From positions 1 to 33,946 of the forward strand of contig CAKOTA010000014.1 of assembly GCA_934119965.1 (NCBI GenBank): a DNA stretch of 33,946 bases, in the 5' to 3' direction. Shown one piece after another: positions 23,203 through 32,022 of this stretch. The position numbers and the translations under genes were made by a program. The notes beneath the pieces were generated by a model. The model had not been told where the DNA came from. It worked only from the letters and a program-made list of their open reading frames with translations, and did not search any database. Position 1 is the stretch's first letter, and every line of letters starts with the position of its first letter. This stretch comes from an uncultured Bacilli bacterium (GTDB taxonomy: Bacteria > Bacillota_I > Bacilli_A > RF39 > UBA660).

Positions 23203-23685
23203 ATGGAATCAAAAAAAATAGAATTAATAAAAAGAGAAGATGATTTAATTGAAAAAGCAATAATACTAGTGAATGAGTTATTTAAAAACATAACTGATAA
23301 ACAAGGTCATCCTTATATAGAACATTTATATTATGTAAGTAATCATCTTGAAACATATGAAGAAAAAGTAGTAGGTTTACTACACGATGTAATAGAAGAT
23401 ACTTATATTAATGAAAAAGTATTGTTAGAATTAAAATTTCCTAAAAATATAGTTGAGGCAGTATCATTACTTACAAGAAACAAAGAAATAAGTTATGATG
23501 ATTATATTGATTCAATTATTCAAAGTAATAATTTGTTAGCAATTAAAGTTAAAAAAGTAGATATGATGCATAATATGAATAAAGAGAGACTAGCTGCTTT
23601 AGATGAAAATGTCAGAAAAAAATTAGAAAAAAAATATATTAAAAATTATCAAAAAATAAATAATATTTTAGAAAAGAGAGGATAA
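23203..23685 (+). CDS. Small HD-domain protein, alarmone-hydrolase-like, in the serS operon
   Basis: A 160-residue protein made of one HD domain like the hydrolase half of RelA/SpoT enzymes: GHPYIEH (H41), LLHDVIEDT (H61, D62, E65, D66) and KKVDMMHNMN (D120) match the metal and catalytic positions. It lacks the synthetase, TGS and ACT parts, so it resembles small alarmone hydrolases. The arginine that in Rel enzymes precedes GEPYIxHP (R45 in the Rel protein of this window) is D32 here, so guanine stacking may differ and the substrate may not be (p)ppGpp. GGGAGG (23190-23195) precedes the ATG, and two bases separate it from serS; both are under the serine T-box. Confidence 0.82.
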   Translation: MESKKIELIKREDDLIEKAIILVNELFKNITDKQGHPYIEHLYYVSNHLETYEEKVVGLLHDVIEDTYINEKVLLELKFPKNIVEAVSLLTRNKEISYDDYIDSIIQSNNLLAIKVKKVDMMHNMNKERLAALDENVRKKLEKKYIKNYQKINNILEKRG

Positions 23686-23687
23686 AA

Positions 23688-24968
23688 ATGATAGATATAA
23701 AATTAATTCGTGAAAATAGAGATTTAGTAAAAGAGAACATTAAGAAAAAATTTCAAGATAATAAATTACCATTAGTTGATGAAGTTTATGAACTAGATTT
23801 AAAATTTAGAGAAACAAAACAACAAGCAGATGATTTAAGAGCTGAAAAAAATAGTAAGAGTTCTTTAATAGGAAATTTAATGCGTGAAGGAAAAAATGAA
23901 GAAGCTACAAAAATAAAAGAAGAAATTTCTAATTATGGTACTAAAATATCTGAGTTAGAAGAAAAAGAAGAAGAATTACAACAACAAATCAAAGAAAAAA
24001 TGATGGTTATTCCAAATATAATAGATTCATCTGTTCCTATTGGAAAAGATGATAGTGAGAATGTTGAAGTTGAAAAATTTGGTGAACCAGTTGTTCCAAA
24101 CTATGAAATTCCATATCATGCTGACATAATTGAAAAATTAAATGGATTAGATAAAGTTGCTGCTGGAAGAACCAGTGGAGAAGGGTTCTATTATTTGTTA
24201 GGTGATATCGCTAGATTACATGAAGCAATGATAGCTTATGCTAGAGATTATATGATAGATCATGGATTCACTTATGCTATTCCTCCATTTATGATTAGAA
24301 GTGATGTTGTTACTGGTGTAATGAGCTTTGCTGAAATGGAATCAATGATGTATAAAATTGAAGGTGAAGATTTATACTTAATTGGAACTAGTGAACATTC
24401 AATGATAGGTAGATTTAAAGGTGAATTAATAAAAGAATCTGAATTACCAATCAATATGACATCTTATTCTCCTTGCTTTAGAAAAGAAGGAGGAGCTCAT
24501 GGCTTAGAAGAAAGAGGATTATATAGGGTACATCAATTTGAGAAACAAGAAATGATTGTTTTATGTAAACCTGAAGAGTCAATGGATTGGTATAACAAAA
24601 TGTGGAAATTAACAGTTGAAATATTTAGAAATTGGGATATACCAGTTAGACAATTAGAATGTTGTAGTGGTGATTTAGCTGATTTGAAAGTTAAATCTTG
24701 TGATATTGAGGCTTGGAGCCCAAGACAAAAAAAATATTTTGAAGTTGGATCTTGTTCAACTTTAGGAGATGCTCAAGCTAGAAGACTTGGTATCAGAGTT
24801 AAAGGCAGTGAAGGAACATATTATCCACATACATTAAATAACACTGTGGTAGCAACTCCAAGAGGTTTAATTGCTCTAATTGAAAATAATTATAATGAAG
24901 ATGGAAGTATTAATATTCCAAAAGTGTTACAACCATATATGGGTGGTAAAGAAAAAATAGAAAGGTAG
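23688..24968 (+). CDS. serS: Seryl-tRNA synthetase
   Basis: Class II synthetase that charges tRNA-Ser. The 426 residues start with the long antiparallel coiled-coil arm (about 30-100, rich in Glu and Lys). Class II motif 2 is SPCFRKEGGAHGLEERGLYRVHQFEK in the 260-285 region and motif 3 is LNNTVVATPRGLIALIENN near 385-403, followed by the typical IPKVLQPYMGG end. TSEHSMIG lies near 230. The motif 3 form differs from the Bacillus NGSGLAVGR type. AGAGGATAAAA places the start. Control by the T-box with UCU specifier agrees with the product. Confidence 0.97.
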   Translation: MIDIKLIRENRDLVKENIKKKFQDNKLPLVDEVYELDLKFRETKQQADDLRAEKNSKSSLIGNLMREGKNEEATKIKEEISNYGTKISELEEKEEELQQQIKEKMMVIPNIIDSSVPIGKDDSENVEVEKFGEPVVPNYEIPYHADIIEKLNGLDKVAAGRTSGEGFYYLLGDIARLHEAMIAYARDYMIDHGFTYAIPPFMIRSDVVTGVMSFAEMESMMYKIEGEDLYLIGTSEHSMIGRFKGELIKESELPINMTSYSPCFRKEGGAHGLEERGLYRVHQFEKQEMIVLCKPEESMDWYNKMWKLTVEIFRNWDIPVRQLECCSGDLADLKVKSCDIEAWSPRQKKYFEVGSCSTLGDAQARRLGIRVKGSEGTYYPHTLNNTVVATPRGLIALIENNYNEDGSINIPKVLQPYMGGKEKIER

Positions 24969-24977
24969 AATAAAATT

Positions 24978-25628
24978 ATGGAAAAAGAAAAACAAAAAAA
25001 TCTTAAAGTATTGAGTAAGGTAATTTATATTTTAGCTAAAATAGCTAAAGTATTTATGATGATAGGAATAGTAATGATAGTACTTACTATGTGTATAGTT
25101 CCTGCAGTATTTAATTATCTTAAAATAACAGATAATACAATAACAGTTGATAAAGAGGTATACAATTATAAAATAGAAAATAATCATGTTGTAGTTACTG
25201 ATGAGGAAGGTAAAGAATCTGACTTTGATATTAGTGTTAACTTCGATGTAAAAGAGTATCTTAAAAATCATAGTATTAATGACTATGTATTACACATTGA
25301 ATTATTATTAGTTTCATCAATAGTAATGATAGTTATTTCATATTTAATAATTAATTCATTAGAAAAATTATTCAGAAATATTCATAATGATAATCCATTT
25401 ACTGAAGAAAATACAGGATATTTAAGAAATATGGCTAATTATTCATTATATTCATTAATTGCATCTATAATATTACAAATTGTATTTAATTTAGTATCTA
25501 GTATAGAGACTAGTATTAATTTTGTTGATGTTAATATAATGACAATTTTGATATTATATGCTGTAACTTACATATTTGAATATGGAACTAAATTGCAAGA
25601 AAAATCAACTGAAAAGATATATTCTTAA
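24978..25628 (+). CDS. DUF2975 family membrane protein
   Basis: A 216-residue membrane protein with four membrane segments (about 20-44, 105-126, 152-172, 185-203). After the second segment comes NSLEKLFRNIHNDNPFTEEN and LRNMANYS, and the end reads YAVTYIFEYGTKLQEKSTE, both hallmarks of DUF2975. The loop between segments 1 and 2 (about 50-100) is soluble and beta-rich. Many DUF2975 genes are followed by a small XRE-type regulator; none is present here, and a terminator directly follows. It starts nine bases after serS and may be read with it. Function unknown. Confidence 0.82.
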   Translation: MEKEKQKNLKVLSKVIYILAKIAKVFMMIGIVMIVLTMCIVPAVFNYLKITDNTITVDKEVYNYKIENNHVVVTDEEGKESDFDISVNFDVKEYLKNHSINDYVLHIELLLVSSIVMIVISYLIINSLEKLFRNIHNDNPFTEENTGYLRNMANYSLYSLIASIILQIVFNLVSSIETSINFVDVNIMTILILYAVTYIFEYGTKLQEKSTEKIYS

Positions 25629-25650
25629 AGCACTTATTAGTGCTTTTTTT
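25627..25650 (+). terminator. terminator after the DUF2975 gene
   Basis: AAAGCACT (25627-25634) and AGTGCTTT (25639-25646) form an 8-bp stem with a TATT loop and a T run to 25650. The stop codon is at its foot. Confidence 0.9.
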
Positions 25651-25651
25651 C

Positions 25652-25680
25652 TTGACAAAATAATAATATGTTAGTATAAT
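25652..25680 (+). promoter_or_regulatory. consensus promoter of the TetR-ABC operon
   Basis: TTGACA (25652-25657) and TATAAT (25675-25680) are both perfect sigma-A boxes with a 17-bp spacer, the best promoter in the window. It begins one base after the previous terminator. Confidence 0.93.
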
Positions 25681-25706
25681 AACAATTGTTATATAACATT
25701 TGTTAT
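25679..25706. promoter_or_regulatory. double palindromic operator for the TetR-family repressor
   Basis: Two 14-bp palindromes lie back to back: ATAACAATTGTTAT (25679-25692, perfect) and ATAACATTTGTTAT (25693-25706, one pair broken). They overlap the end of the -10 box and the start of transcription, where a bound repressor would block the very strong promoter. The nearest candidate protein is the TetR-family regulator at 25723. Confidence 0.75.
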
Positions 25707-25722
25707 TAAAAAGGATGATGAT

Positions 25723-26262
25723 ATGCCACCAATAAAGAGAGTTAATAAAGAAAAAATATTAGACACTGCCTTTGATATTGTAAGAGAAAGTGGAATGAAA
25801 TCTTTAAATACTAGACTAATAGCAAAAAAATTAAATTGTTCAACACAGCCAATATTTTCAGAATATAAAAATATGAACGAATTAAAAAAAGAACTAAAAG
25901 AAAAAATATATAATTATCATGAGAAGTATTTATGCCAAAACTTAGACATTAATCATTCTTATAGAACGACAGGAGAAAATTATATTAGATTTGCTAAAGA
26001 AGAACCAAATTTATTTAATGCTATATTTGTTGATGAGAAAATAGATGAATCCGAAGATTATGGAAATGTAATTAAGGAAGCCCAAGTATCTACAGGTTTA
26101 GATGAAAAAGAAGCTATTTCTTTTCATAAAATAATGTGGTTTTACACTCATGGAATAGCTACTTTAGTAGCAAATAATACAATAAAATTAACTGATGAAC
26201 AGATTCAGGAGTTACTTGGCATTGAATTTAAAGCACTTATGTTATTAGAAGGGAAGAAATAA
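25723..26262 (+). CDS. TetR/AcrR family transcriptional regulator
   Basis: A 179-residue regulator. The N-terminal helix-turn-helix follows the TetR layout (KEKILDTAFDIVRESGMKSLNTRLIAKKLNCSTQPIFSEYKN, about 9-52, given here only as a region; recognition helix near STQPIFSEY). The rest is a helical ligand-binding and dimer domain with a WG/TetR_C-like part (about 115-150). GGATGATG (25712-25719) precedes the ATG. It is the first gene of an operon with an ABC exporter and lies just downstream of a double palindrome, so autorepression relieved by an exported compound is likely. Its stop directly abuts the ATPase start (TAAATG). Confidence 0.92.
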   Translation: MPPIKRVNKEKILDTAFDIVRESGMKSLNTRLIAKKLNCSTQPIFSEYKNMNELKKELKEKIYNYHEKYLCQNLDINHSYRTTGENYIRFAKEEPNLFNAIFVDEKIDESEDYGNVIKEAQVSTGLDEKEAISFHKIMWFYTHGIATLVANNTIKLTDEQIQELLGIEFKALMLLEGKK

Positions 26263-27198
26263 ATGGAAAATATAATAGAAGTAAAAAAATTAACAAAAAA
26301 ATATAAAAATTTAAAAGCAGTTGATAACTTAACTTTTAATGTTAAAAAAGGTGAAATTTTAGGTCTATTAGGTCCTAATGGTAGTGGTAAATCAACGACG
26401 ATAAACTCAATATTATCTTTACTAAATTATGAAGGTAAAATCAAAATATTTGGTAAAGAAATGACACCTAATGCTTATAATATAAAAGAAAAAATAGGAG
26501 TTATTTTTCAAGATGTTGCTGTTTTTGATGAGCTAACTGTTATCGAAAATATTGACTATTTTTGTGGGTTATATATTAAAGATAAAAGATTAAGAAAACA
26601 ATATGTTGAAGAAGCAATAAGTTTAGTAAGCTTAGAAGAATTTAAAAAATTTTATCCTAAACAATTAAGTGGTGGATTACTTAGAAGATTAAATATAGCT
26701 TGTGGTATAGCACATAAACCTGAAATAATATTTTTAGATGAACCAACAGTTGCAGTTGATCCTCAAAGTAGAAATAGTATCTTAAGTGGAATAAAAAAAT
26801 TAAGAGATAATGGCGCTACTATAATATATACTACTCATTATATGGAAGAAGTAGAAATGATATGTGATAGAGTAATTATTATTGATAAAGGAAAAATAAT
26901 TGCAGAAGGTACTTGTGATGAACTTAAGAAGTTAGCAAAGATAGAAGAAAAAATTACAATTGAAGTATCTAACATTAAACAAGAACAATTAGTAGAAATA
27001 GAAAATGACAAGAATGTTGAAGAAATAACTTACGAAAATGGAGTTTTATTTATTGTCTATGACAAGGGAAAAAACAATCTAGGAAGATTAATAGATTACT
27101 TAAAAGAAAACAAAATTAAATATTTATCAATATATTCTGAAAGACCAACTTTAAATGATGTATTCTTAGAATTAACAGGAAAGGAATTAAGAGATTAA
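26263..27198 (+). CDS. ABC transporter ATP-binding protein
   Basis: A 311-residue ATPase of the ABC-2/drug-exporter type. Walker A is GPNGSGKST (37-45), the Q-loop is in VIFQDVAVFDEL, the signature is LSGGLLRRL (about 134-142, with the second half of the usual LSGGQ altered to LSGGL), Walker B is IIFLDEPTVAVDP (about 155-167) and the switch histidine is in TTHYMEE. The C-terminal 90 residues form the extra regulatory part common in this group (ending ERPTLNDVFLELTG). It starts directly after the tetR stop and overlaps the first permease as TAATG. Confidence 0.95.
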   Translation: MENIIEVKKLTKKYKNLKAVDNLTFNVKKGEILGLLGPNGSGKSTTINSILSLLNYEGKIKIFGKEMTPNAYNIKEKIGVIFQDVAVFDELTVIENIDYFCGLYIKDKRLRKQYVEEAISLVSLEEFKKFYPKQLSGGLLRRLNIACGIAHKPEIIFLDEPTVAVDPQSRNSILSGIKKLRDNGATIIYTTHYMEEVEMICDRVIIIDKGKIIAEGTCDELKKLAKIEEKITIEVSNIKQEQLVEIENDKNVEEITYENGVLFIVYDKGKNNLGRLIDYLKENKIKYLSIYSERPTLNDVFLELTGKELRD

Positions 27199-28346
27199 TG
27201 TTTTTCCATAACTTGAAATATACACTAAAATCATTATTAAAAAATAAAGGATTGTTATTTTGGGCATTTGCATTTCCATTGATTTTGGCAACATTGTTTA
27301 ATATGGCTTTTAGCAATTGGACAGAATCAGAAAAATTTGATCCAATAGATATAGCAATCATAAAAAATGATTATTATGAAAATAATGAAGTAGCAAAAAA
27401 TGTATTCGAATCTATTAGTAAAGAAGATAATAAGGTATTTAATATAACTTATACAGATGAGGATAAAGCTACAAAATTATTGAAAGATAAAAAAATAGTT
27501 GGTTATATAGAATATAGTGAAGATAGTTCAAATATTACTATTGAATCTAATGGAGTTTCATCAACTATAATTAAATCTGTAGTAGATGAAATTAATACAT
27601 ATAATATTATGTTTAATGACTTAGTTAAGGAAGATATGTCTACTTCTTTTGATATGAATGAAGTAATAACAAATGTAATTGATAAAATATCAAATATCCA
27701 AGTTAAAACAAGAGATATTAGTACTAAAAAACTAGATATTGCTGTAATAGAATATTATTCATTACTTTCTATGACTTGTTTATATGGAGGATTTATCGCA
27801 CTTACTTGTATTGGAAATTCTTTGGCTTCGATGTCAAATAAAGGTAAAAGAGTAGAAGTTGCTCCTACCAAAAAGGCAGTCACAATTTTTTCGAGTTTAA
27901 TAGCAAGTTTTATGACACAAATGGCTGGAGCATTGTTATTATTGGGATATCTAAAAATAATAGGAGTAGATTTACATACTGATTTATTGAGATTAGTTGT
28001 AATTACTATATTTGGTGTTTTAGCTGGTATTGCTTTAGGATTGTTAATTAGTGTAATAAGCAACAAAAATGAGGATACAAAATTAGGAATTATAATAGCA
28101 ATATCTATGGCATGTTCTGTTTTAGCAGGACTTACAGGAGTAAATTTAAAGTATGTAATCGATTCTAATATGCCATTTTTAAATAAAATTAATCCTGCAG
28201 CTATGATAACAGATGGTTTGTATTCATTATATTATGATGATATTAGCAGATTTAATTATAATATAATTTCTTTAACTATATTTGTAGTTATATTAATATT
28301 AATTTCAATATTTAGTTTAAGGGGGAAAAAATATGACAATATTTAA
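27198..28346 (+). CDS. ABC-2 type permease, first of two
   Basis: A 382-residue membrane protein with the ABC-2 export layout: one membrane segment at about 18-36, a large external domain (about 40-180, with the usual IDIAIIKNDYYENN strand and the GYIEYSED segment), then a block of five or six membrane segments (about 185-378), including LALLISVISNKNEDT-like and NPAAMITDGLYSLYY motifs. It is coupled to the ATPase by a one-base overlap and to the second permease by 14 bases. The two permeases probably form a heterodimer. Exported substrate unknown; a toxic compound or peptide is likely from the TetR link. Confidence 0.92.
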   Translation: MFFHNLKYTLKSLLKNKGLLFWAFAFPLILATLFNMAFSNWTESEKFDPIDIAIIKNDYYENNEVAKNVFESISKEDNKVFNITYTDEDKATKLLKDKKIVGYIEYSEDSSNITIESNGVSSTIIKSVVDEINTYNIMFNDLVKEDMSTSFDMNEVITNVIDKISNIQVKTRDISTKKLDIAVIEYYSLLSMTCLYGGFIALTCIGNSLASMSNKGKRVEVAPTKKAVTIFSSLIASFMTQMAGALLLLGYLKIIGVDLHTDLLRLVVITIFGVLAGIALGLLISVISNKNEDTKLGIIIAISMACSVLAGLTGVNLKYVIDSNMPFLNKINPAAMITDGLYSLYYDDISRFNYNIISLTIFVVILILISIFSLRGKKYDNI

Positions 28347-29463
28347 AACATTCTTAAAACTAGTAAATAAAAATAAAGGTCAACTTATTTTATATACAGC
28401 TTTACTTATAACTTTTACTTGTATAACACTTTCTAGTGATAATGCAAATATAAATTATGTTGATGAAAAACCAAATGTAATAATAGTTGATAATGATAAT
28501 ACAAAATTAAGTAATCATTTAAAAAATTATTTTAAGAAAAATTCTAAAATAAGAAAAAATGTAGATAATGTTGATGATGACTTATTTTATCGCTCTTCTA
28601 GTTATGTAATTTATATACCTAAAGGATTTGAACAAAGTGTAATTGATAATGATATAAAAGAAATAGAATATAAAAGTGCGGGCAATTATGAGGCTTCTTT
28701 AGCAAATATCCTATTAAACAAATATTTAAGTTCACTTGAAATATACAAAGATATGAATATAGATGAGCTAACTAAAAATATAGATAAATCTTTAAAAAGT
28801 AATACAAATATAAAGGTTAGTTCTAGTTTAAACACTGATGAATTAGCTAAAGCAGGATTTTATTATTCATTTATGAATTATTCATTATTAGCTGGATGTA
28901 TTTATGTATTGGTTGTGATTATATCTATATTTAGAGAAAAAAATATTTTGAAAAGAAATGTTGTAAGTAGTATGAATTATAATAAATTGAACCAAAAATT
29001 ATTATTATCAAGTTTATTGTTTGGTGTTATTATTTGGTTAATATATGTTTTATTATCATTTATAGTAGTTGGAGATATAATGACAACTAGTAATTGTTTA
29101 TGTATAATTGGTTTATCATTTATATTCTTATTATATTGTTTATCAATTGGATTTTTAATTTCTAATTTAATAAGCAATAAGAATGCTATTAACGGGATAA
29201 TTAATGTGGTAGCACTTGGGACATCATTCTTATGTGGAACATTTGTTTCTTTAGAATTTTTACCTGACAGTGTTCTAAAAATTTCAAAATTTATACCAAA
29301 TTACTATTATATTGATGGTATAAATAAATTAATTGACATTGAAACAATTTCATTATCCACATTGGAACCATTATTATTGAATGTTATGATATTGGTTATT
29401 ACAACAGTAGCATTAATAATTTTATCATTGTTTGTTTCTAAGAAAAAAAGAAAAATTGCATAG
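28333..29463 (+). CDS. ABC-2 type permease, second of two
   Basis: A 376-residue paralogous permease: first membrane segment at about 16-32, an external domain (about 35-170, PNVIIVDNDNTKLS), then five or six membrane segments (about 180-368) with FIPNYYYIDGINKL near the last ones. AAGGGGGAAAAA before the ATG is the ribosome site, within the end of the first permease. It ends the four-gene operon at a strong terminator. The second permease is clearly diverged from the first, which fits a heterodimeric exporter. Confidence 0.92.
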   Translation: MTIFKTFLKLVNKNKGQLILYTALLITFTCITLSSDNANINYVDEKPNVIIVDNDNTKLSNHLKNYFKKNSKIRKNVDNVDDDLFYRSSSYVIYIPKGFEQSVIDNDIKEIEYKSAGNYEASLANILLNKYLSSLEIYKDMNIDELTKNIDKSLKSNTNIKVSSSLNTDELAKAGFYYSFMNYSLLAGCIYVLVVIISIFREKNILKRNVVSSMNYNKLNQKLLLSSLLFGVIIWLIYVLLSFIVVGDIMTTSNCLCIIGLSFIFLLYCLSIGFLISNLISNKNAINGIINVVALGTSFLCGTFVSLEFLPDSVLKISKFIPNYYYIDGINKLIDIETISLSTLEPLLLNVMILVITTVALIILSLFVSKKKRKIA

Positions 29464-29474
29464 GAAGTTATGCC

Positions 29475-29502
29475 AAAAAGCAAAAATAATTTGCTTTTTT
29501 TT
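29475..29502 (+). terminator. terminator of the TetR-ABC operon
   Basis: AAAAAGCAAA (29475-29484) and TTTGCTTTTT (29490-29499) form a 10-bp stem with a five-base loop and a T run to 29502. Confidence 0.88.
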
Positions 29503-29525
29503 GATATAATTAAAATGGTGATTTT

Positions 29526-30404
29526 ATGATACTTAGTGTTAGCAATCGTACAGATGTTGTTGCCTTTTATTCTGATTGGTTTATGAATAGATATAATGAA
29601 GGATATATTGATGTTAGAAATCCTTTCAATGAAAAATTAGTTAGTAGGATATATTTTGAAGATGTAGATTTAATTCTTTTTTGTACGAAAAATCCAATTC
29701 CTATAATAGATAAATTAAAATTTATTAATAAACCAATTGTTTTCCAAGTAACACTAACGCCATATAAGAAAGATATTGAACCAAATGTTCCACCAAAGGG
29801 AGAAATAATAGAAGCAATAAAAAAAATATCTAATATAGTTGGTGTTGATAATCTATATGTTAGATATGATCCTATATTCATTAGTGGCAAATATACTATC
29901 AATTATCATATTAAATCATTTGATAAATTATGTAATTATTTAAATGGTTATGTGAAAAATATTATTGTTTCTTTTTTAGATGATTATAAAAATGTTAGAA
30001 ATAATAAGGATATTTTAAAATATAAAAATTTAACTATGGAAGATTATAAAGCAATAGGAATTAATTTTAGTAGAAGCGCTTCTAAAAATAATATGACAGT
30101 TCAAACTTGTTGTGAAGAAAATAATTTAGTAGAATATGGTTTTATAAAAAGAGATTGTATCTCTTCTGAATTGGCGTTTAAATTAACTGGAAAAATTATA
30201 AAAAAATGGAAAGAAAGAAAATGTGGATGTGTCCAAATGGTTGATATAGGTGTATATAATTCTTGTAGACATTTTTGCAAATACTGTTATGCTAACTACG
30301 ATGAAAATAAAGTATTAAATAATTATGAGAAACATAATAAAAATTCTTCTTTGTTAGTTGGAGAATTACATAGTGATGATATAATAAAAAAAAGAGTAAA
30401 ATAA
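29526..30404 (+). CDS. DUF1848 family protein, radical-SAM-like Cys motif at the C-terminus
   Basis: A 292-residue cytoplasmic protein. The start MILSVSNRTDVVAFYSDWF, the strands LILFCTKNP and FQVTLTPY, and NLYVRYDPIFIS are the usual DUF1848 landmarks. The end has CGCVQMVDIGVYNSCRHFC and then KYCYANYD: the Cys spacing C-x3-C-x2-C in CRHFCKYC resembles a radical SAM [4Fe-4S] site, but at the C-terminal end instead of the start. The reaction is not known. It is a single gene between two terminators; GGTGATTTT before the ATG is a weak ribosome site. A TATAAT at 29505-29510 could be its -10 box but lacks a clear -35. Confidence 0.88.
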   Translation: MILSVSNRTDVVAFYSDWFMNRYNEGYIDVRNPFNEKLVSRIYFEDVDLILFCTKNPIPIIDKLKFINKPIVFQVTLTPYKKDIEPNVPPKGEIIEAIKKISNIVGVDNLYVRYDPIFISGKYTINYHIKSFDKLCNYLNGYVKNIIVSFLDDYKNVRNNKDILKYKNLTMEDYKAIGINFSRSASKNNMTVQTCCEENNLVEYGFIKRDCISSELAFKLTGKIIKKWKERKCGCVQMVDIGVYNSCRHFCKYCYANYDENKVLNNYEKHNKNSSLLVGELHSDDIIKKRVK

Positions 30405-30440
30405 TTGGAAAATTGGTAAAAAACTCTTTTATTTTTAAAT
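30390..30440 (+). terminator. probable terminator after the DUF1848 gene
   Basis: AAAAGAGT (30390-30397) and ACTCTTTT (30423-30430) form an 8-bp stem with a long 25-base loop that contains the stop codon, followed by a T-rich run to 30436. The long loop makes it less certain. Confidence 0.55.
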
Positions 30441-30483
30441 ATTATGTGATAAAATGTTGTAAGTTTTTATGGGAGTTGATTGT

Positions 30484-31896
30484 ATGAAAAAAACAAAAAT
30501 AATATGTAGTATAGGTCCAGCAAGTTGTGATCCTAACGTAATGAGTAAAATGGTTGAAAATGGAATGAATGTAGCTAGAATTAATTTCTCTCATGCTACT
30601 TTAGAAGAAAAACAAAATGTTGTTGCTTCTGTTAAAAAGGTTAGAGAAATGACAAATAAACATGTAGCAATTTTATATGATACAAAAGGACCAGAATTTA
30701 GAAATGGTATGTTAGAAAATGATGAGATTAATTTAGTAACTGGAAATACAATAAGAGTTGTAAAAGAAAGTGTTTTAGGTAATGCTGAAAGATTTAGTGT
30801 AAACCATCCTAATGCAATTGAATCATTAGAAGTAGGGAATATTATATTACTAGAAAATGGTTTAATGAAAATCGAAGTAATATCTAAAGAAGAAGATGGA
30901 GTTACTTGCAAAATAATTAATGGTGGAATTTTAGGAAATAAGAAAAGTCTAAGTGTTCCAGGAGTTAAATTAGATATTCCATTTATTAGTTCTGAAGATA
31001 AAGAAGATATAATTTATGCTTGTAATCACGATGGAGATTTTTTAGCACTATCTTTCGTATCAACTAAAGAGGATGTTTTAGAAGCTAGGGAAATTTTAAA
31101 ATCACAAAATAGAGAAGATATGAAAGTAATTGCTAAAATAGAAAGTACAACTGGTATTGATAATTTAGATAGTATAATAGAAGTATCAGATGGTGTTATG
31201 GTTGCTCGTGGTGATTTAGGAGTAGAGGCTCCAATGGAAGAATTACCTTATTTACAAAAATTAATTATTAAAAAATGCAGACAACATGGTAAATTTTGTA
31301 TAGTTGCAACAGAAATGCTAGAATCAATGAAAAAGAATTCAAGACCAACTAGAGCAGAAGTATCAGATATAGCTAATGCTGTTATGAATGGAACTGATGC
31401 CGTAATGTTGTCTGGTGAAACTACAATGGGAAAATTTCCAATTGAAACAGTTAAATATATGGCTGATATTTGCGAAAGTACTGAAAAATATTTAGACTAC
31501 TCAATAAATATCAACTATGTTGACAAAAGTATTCCAGGTGCGATAGCAACTAGTGTTGTTGAAACAGCAAATTTATTAACTGCTAAAGTTATTTCAGCTG
31601 CAACAATGTCAGGAAGTACAGCAAGATTAATTAGTAATTTAAGACCAACAAGTCCTATTTTAGCGCCTTGTACAAATGAATCTGTAGCTCGTAGTTTAAT
31701 GCTTAACTGGGGTGTATATCCTGTTGTTACAAAAGTATTTAATTCAACTGATGAAATAGTTGAGTCATCACTACTTTTAGCTCAAGATTTTACTGAATTA
31801 AATAATGATGATGTTGTTATTATAACTGGTGGTTTCCCAAATAATATTGATAATAAAAACACAAATTTTATGAAAATTGAAAGAGTAACTAAATAA
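30484..31896 (+). CDS. pyk: Pyruvate kinase
   Basis: Last step of glycolysis: phosphoenolpyruvate and ADP to pyruvate and ATP. The 470 residues are a standard short form without the extra C-terminal domain of Bacillus. Landmarks are KTKIICSIGPASCDP at the start, NVARINFSHA, a B-domain at about 70-165, AKIESTTGIDNLD, the catalytic-metal region GVMVARGDLGVE, ATEMLESM with RAEVSDIANAV after it, and TDAVMLSGETTMGKFP. ATG 30484 is preferred to ATG 30469, since GGGAG (30471-30475) is then eight bases upstream. TGTGATAAAATGT at 30445-30457 may be an extended -10. Single gene with its own terminator. Confidence 0.96.
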   Translation: MKKTKIICSIGPASCDPNVMSKMVENGMNVARINFSHATLEEKQNVVASVKKVREMTNKHVAILYDTKGPEFRNGMLENDEINLVTGNTIRVVKESVLGNAERFSVNHPNAIESLEVGNIILLENGLMKIEVISKEEDGVTCKIINGGILGNKKSLSVPGVKLDIPFISSEDKEDIIYACNHDGDFLALSFVSTKEDVLEAREILKSQNREDMKVIAKIESTTGIDNLDSIIEVSDGVMVARGDLGVEAPMEELPYLQKLIIKKCRQHGKFCIVATEMLESMKKNSRPTRAEVSDIANAVMNGTDAVMLSGETTMGKFPIETVKYMADICESTEKYLDYSININYVDKSIPGAIATSVVETANLLTAKVISAATMSGSTARLISNLRPTSPILAPCTNESVARSLMLNWGVYPVVTKVFNSTDEIVESSLLLAQDFTELNNDDVVIITGGFPNNIDNKNTNFMKIERVTK

Positions 31897-31914
31897 TTTT
31901 AGTTATTTTTTTTT
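31886..31914 (+). terminator. terminator of pyruvate kinase gene
   Basis: TAACTAAA (31886-31893) and TTTAGTTA (31898-31905) form an 8-bp stem whose loop holds the stop codon, followed by a nine-T run. Confidence 0.85.
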
Positions 31915-32022
31915 GATATTTTCAAATTAATTAGTTCTTAAAAGAATAATATATTTAATATATATTTTTTTTATATAGGTATTTTTTAAAATTATTTCAT
32001 AAAATAAAAAGAGGTAATAATT

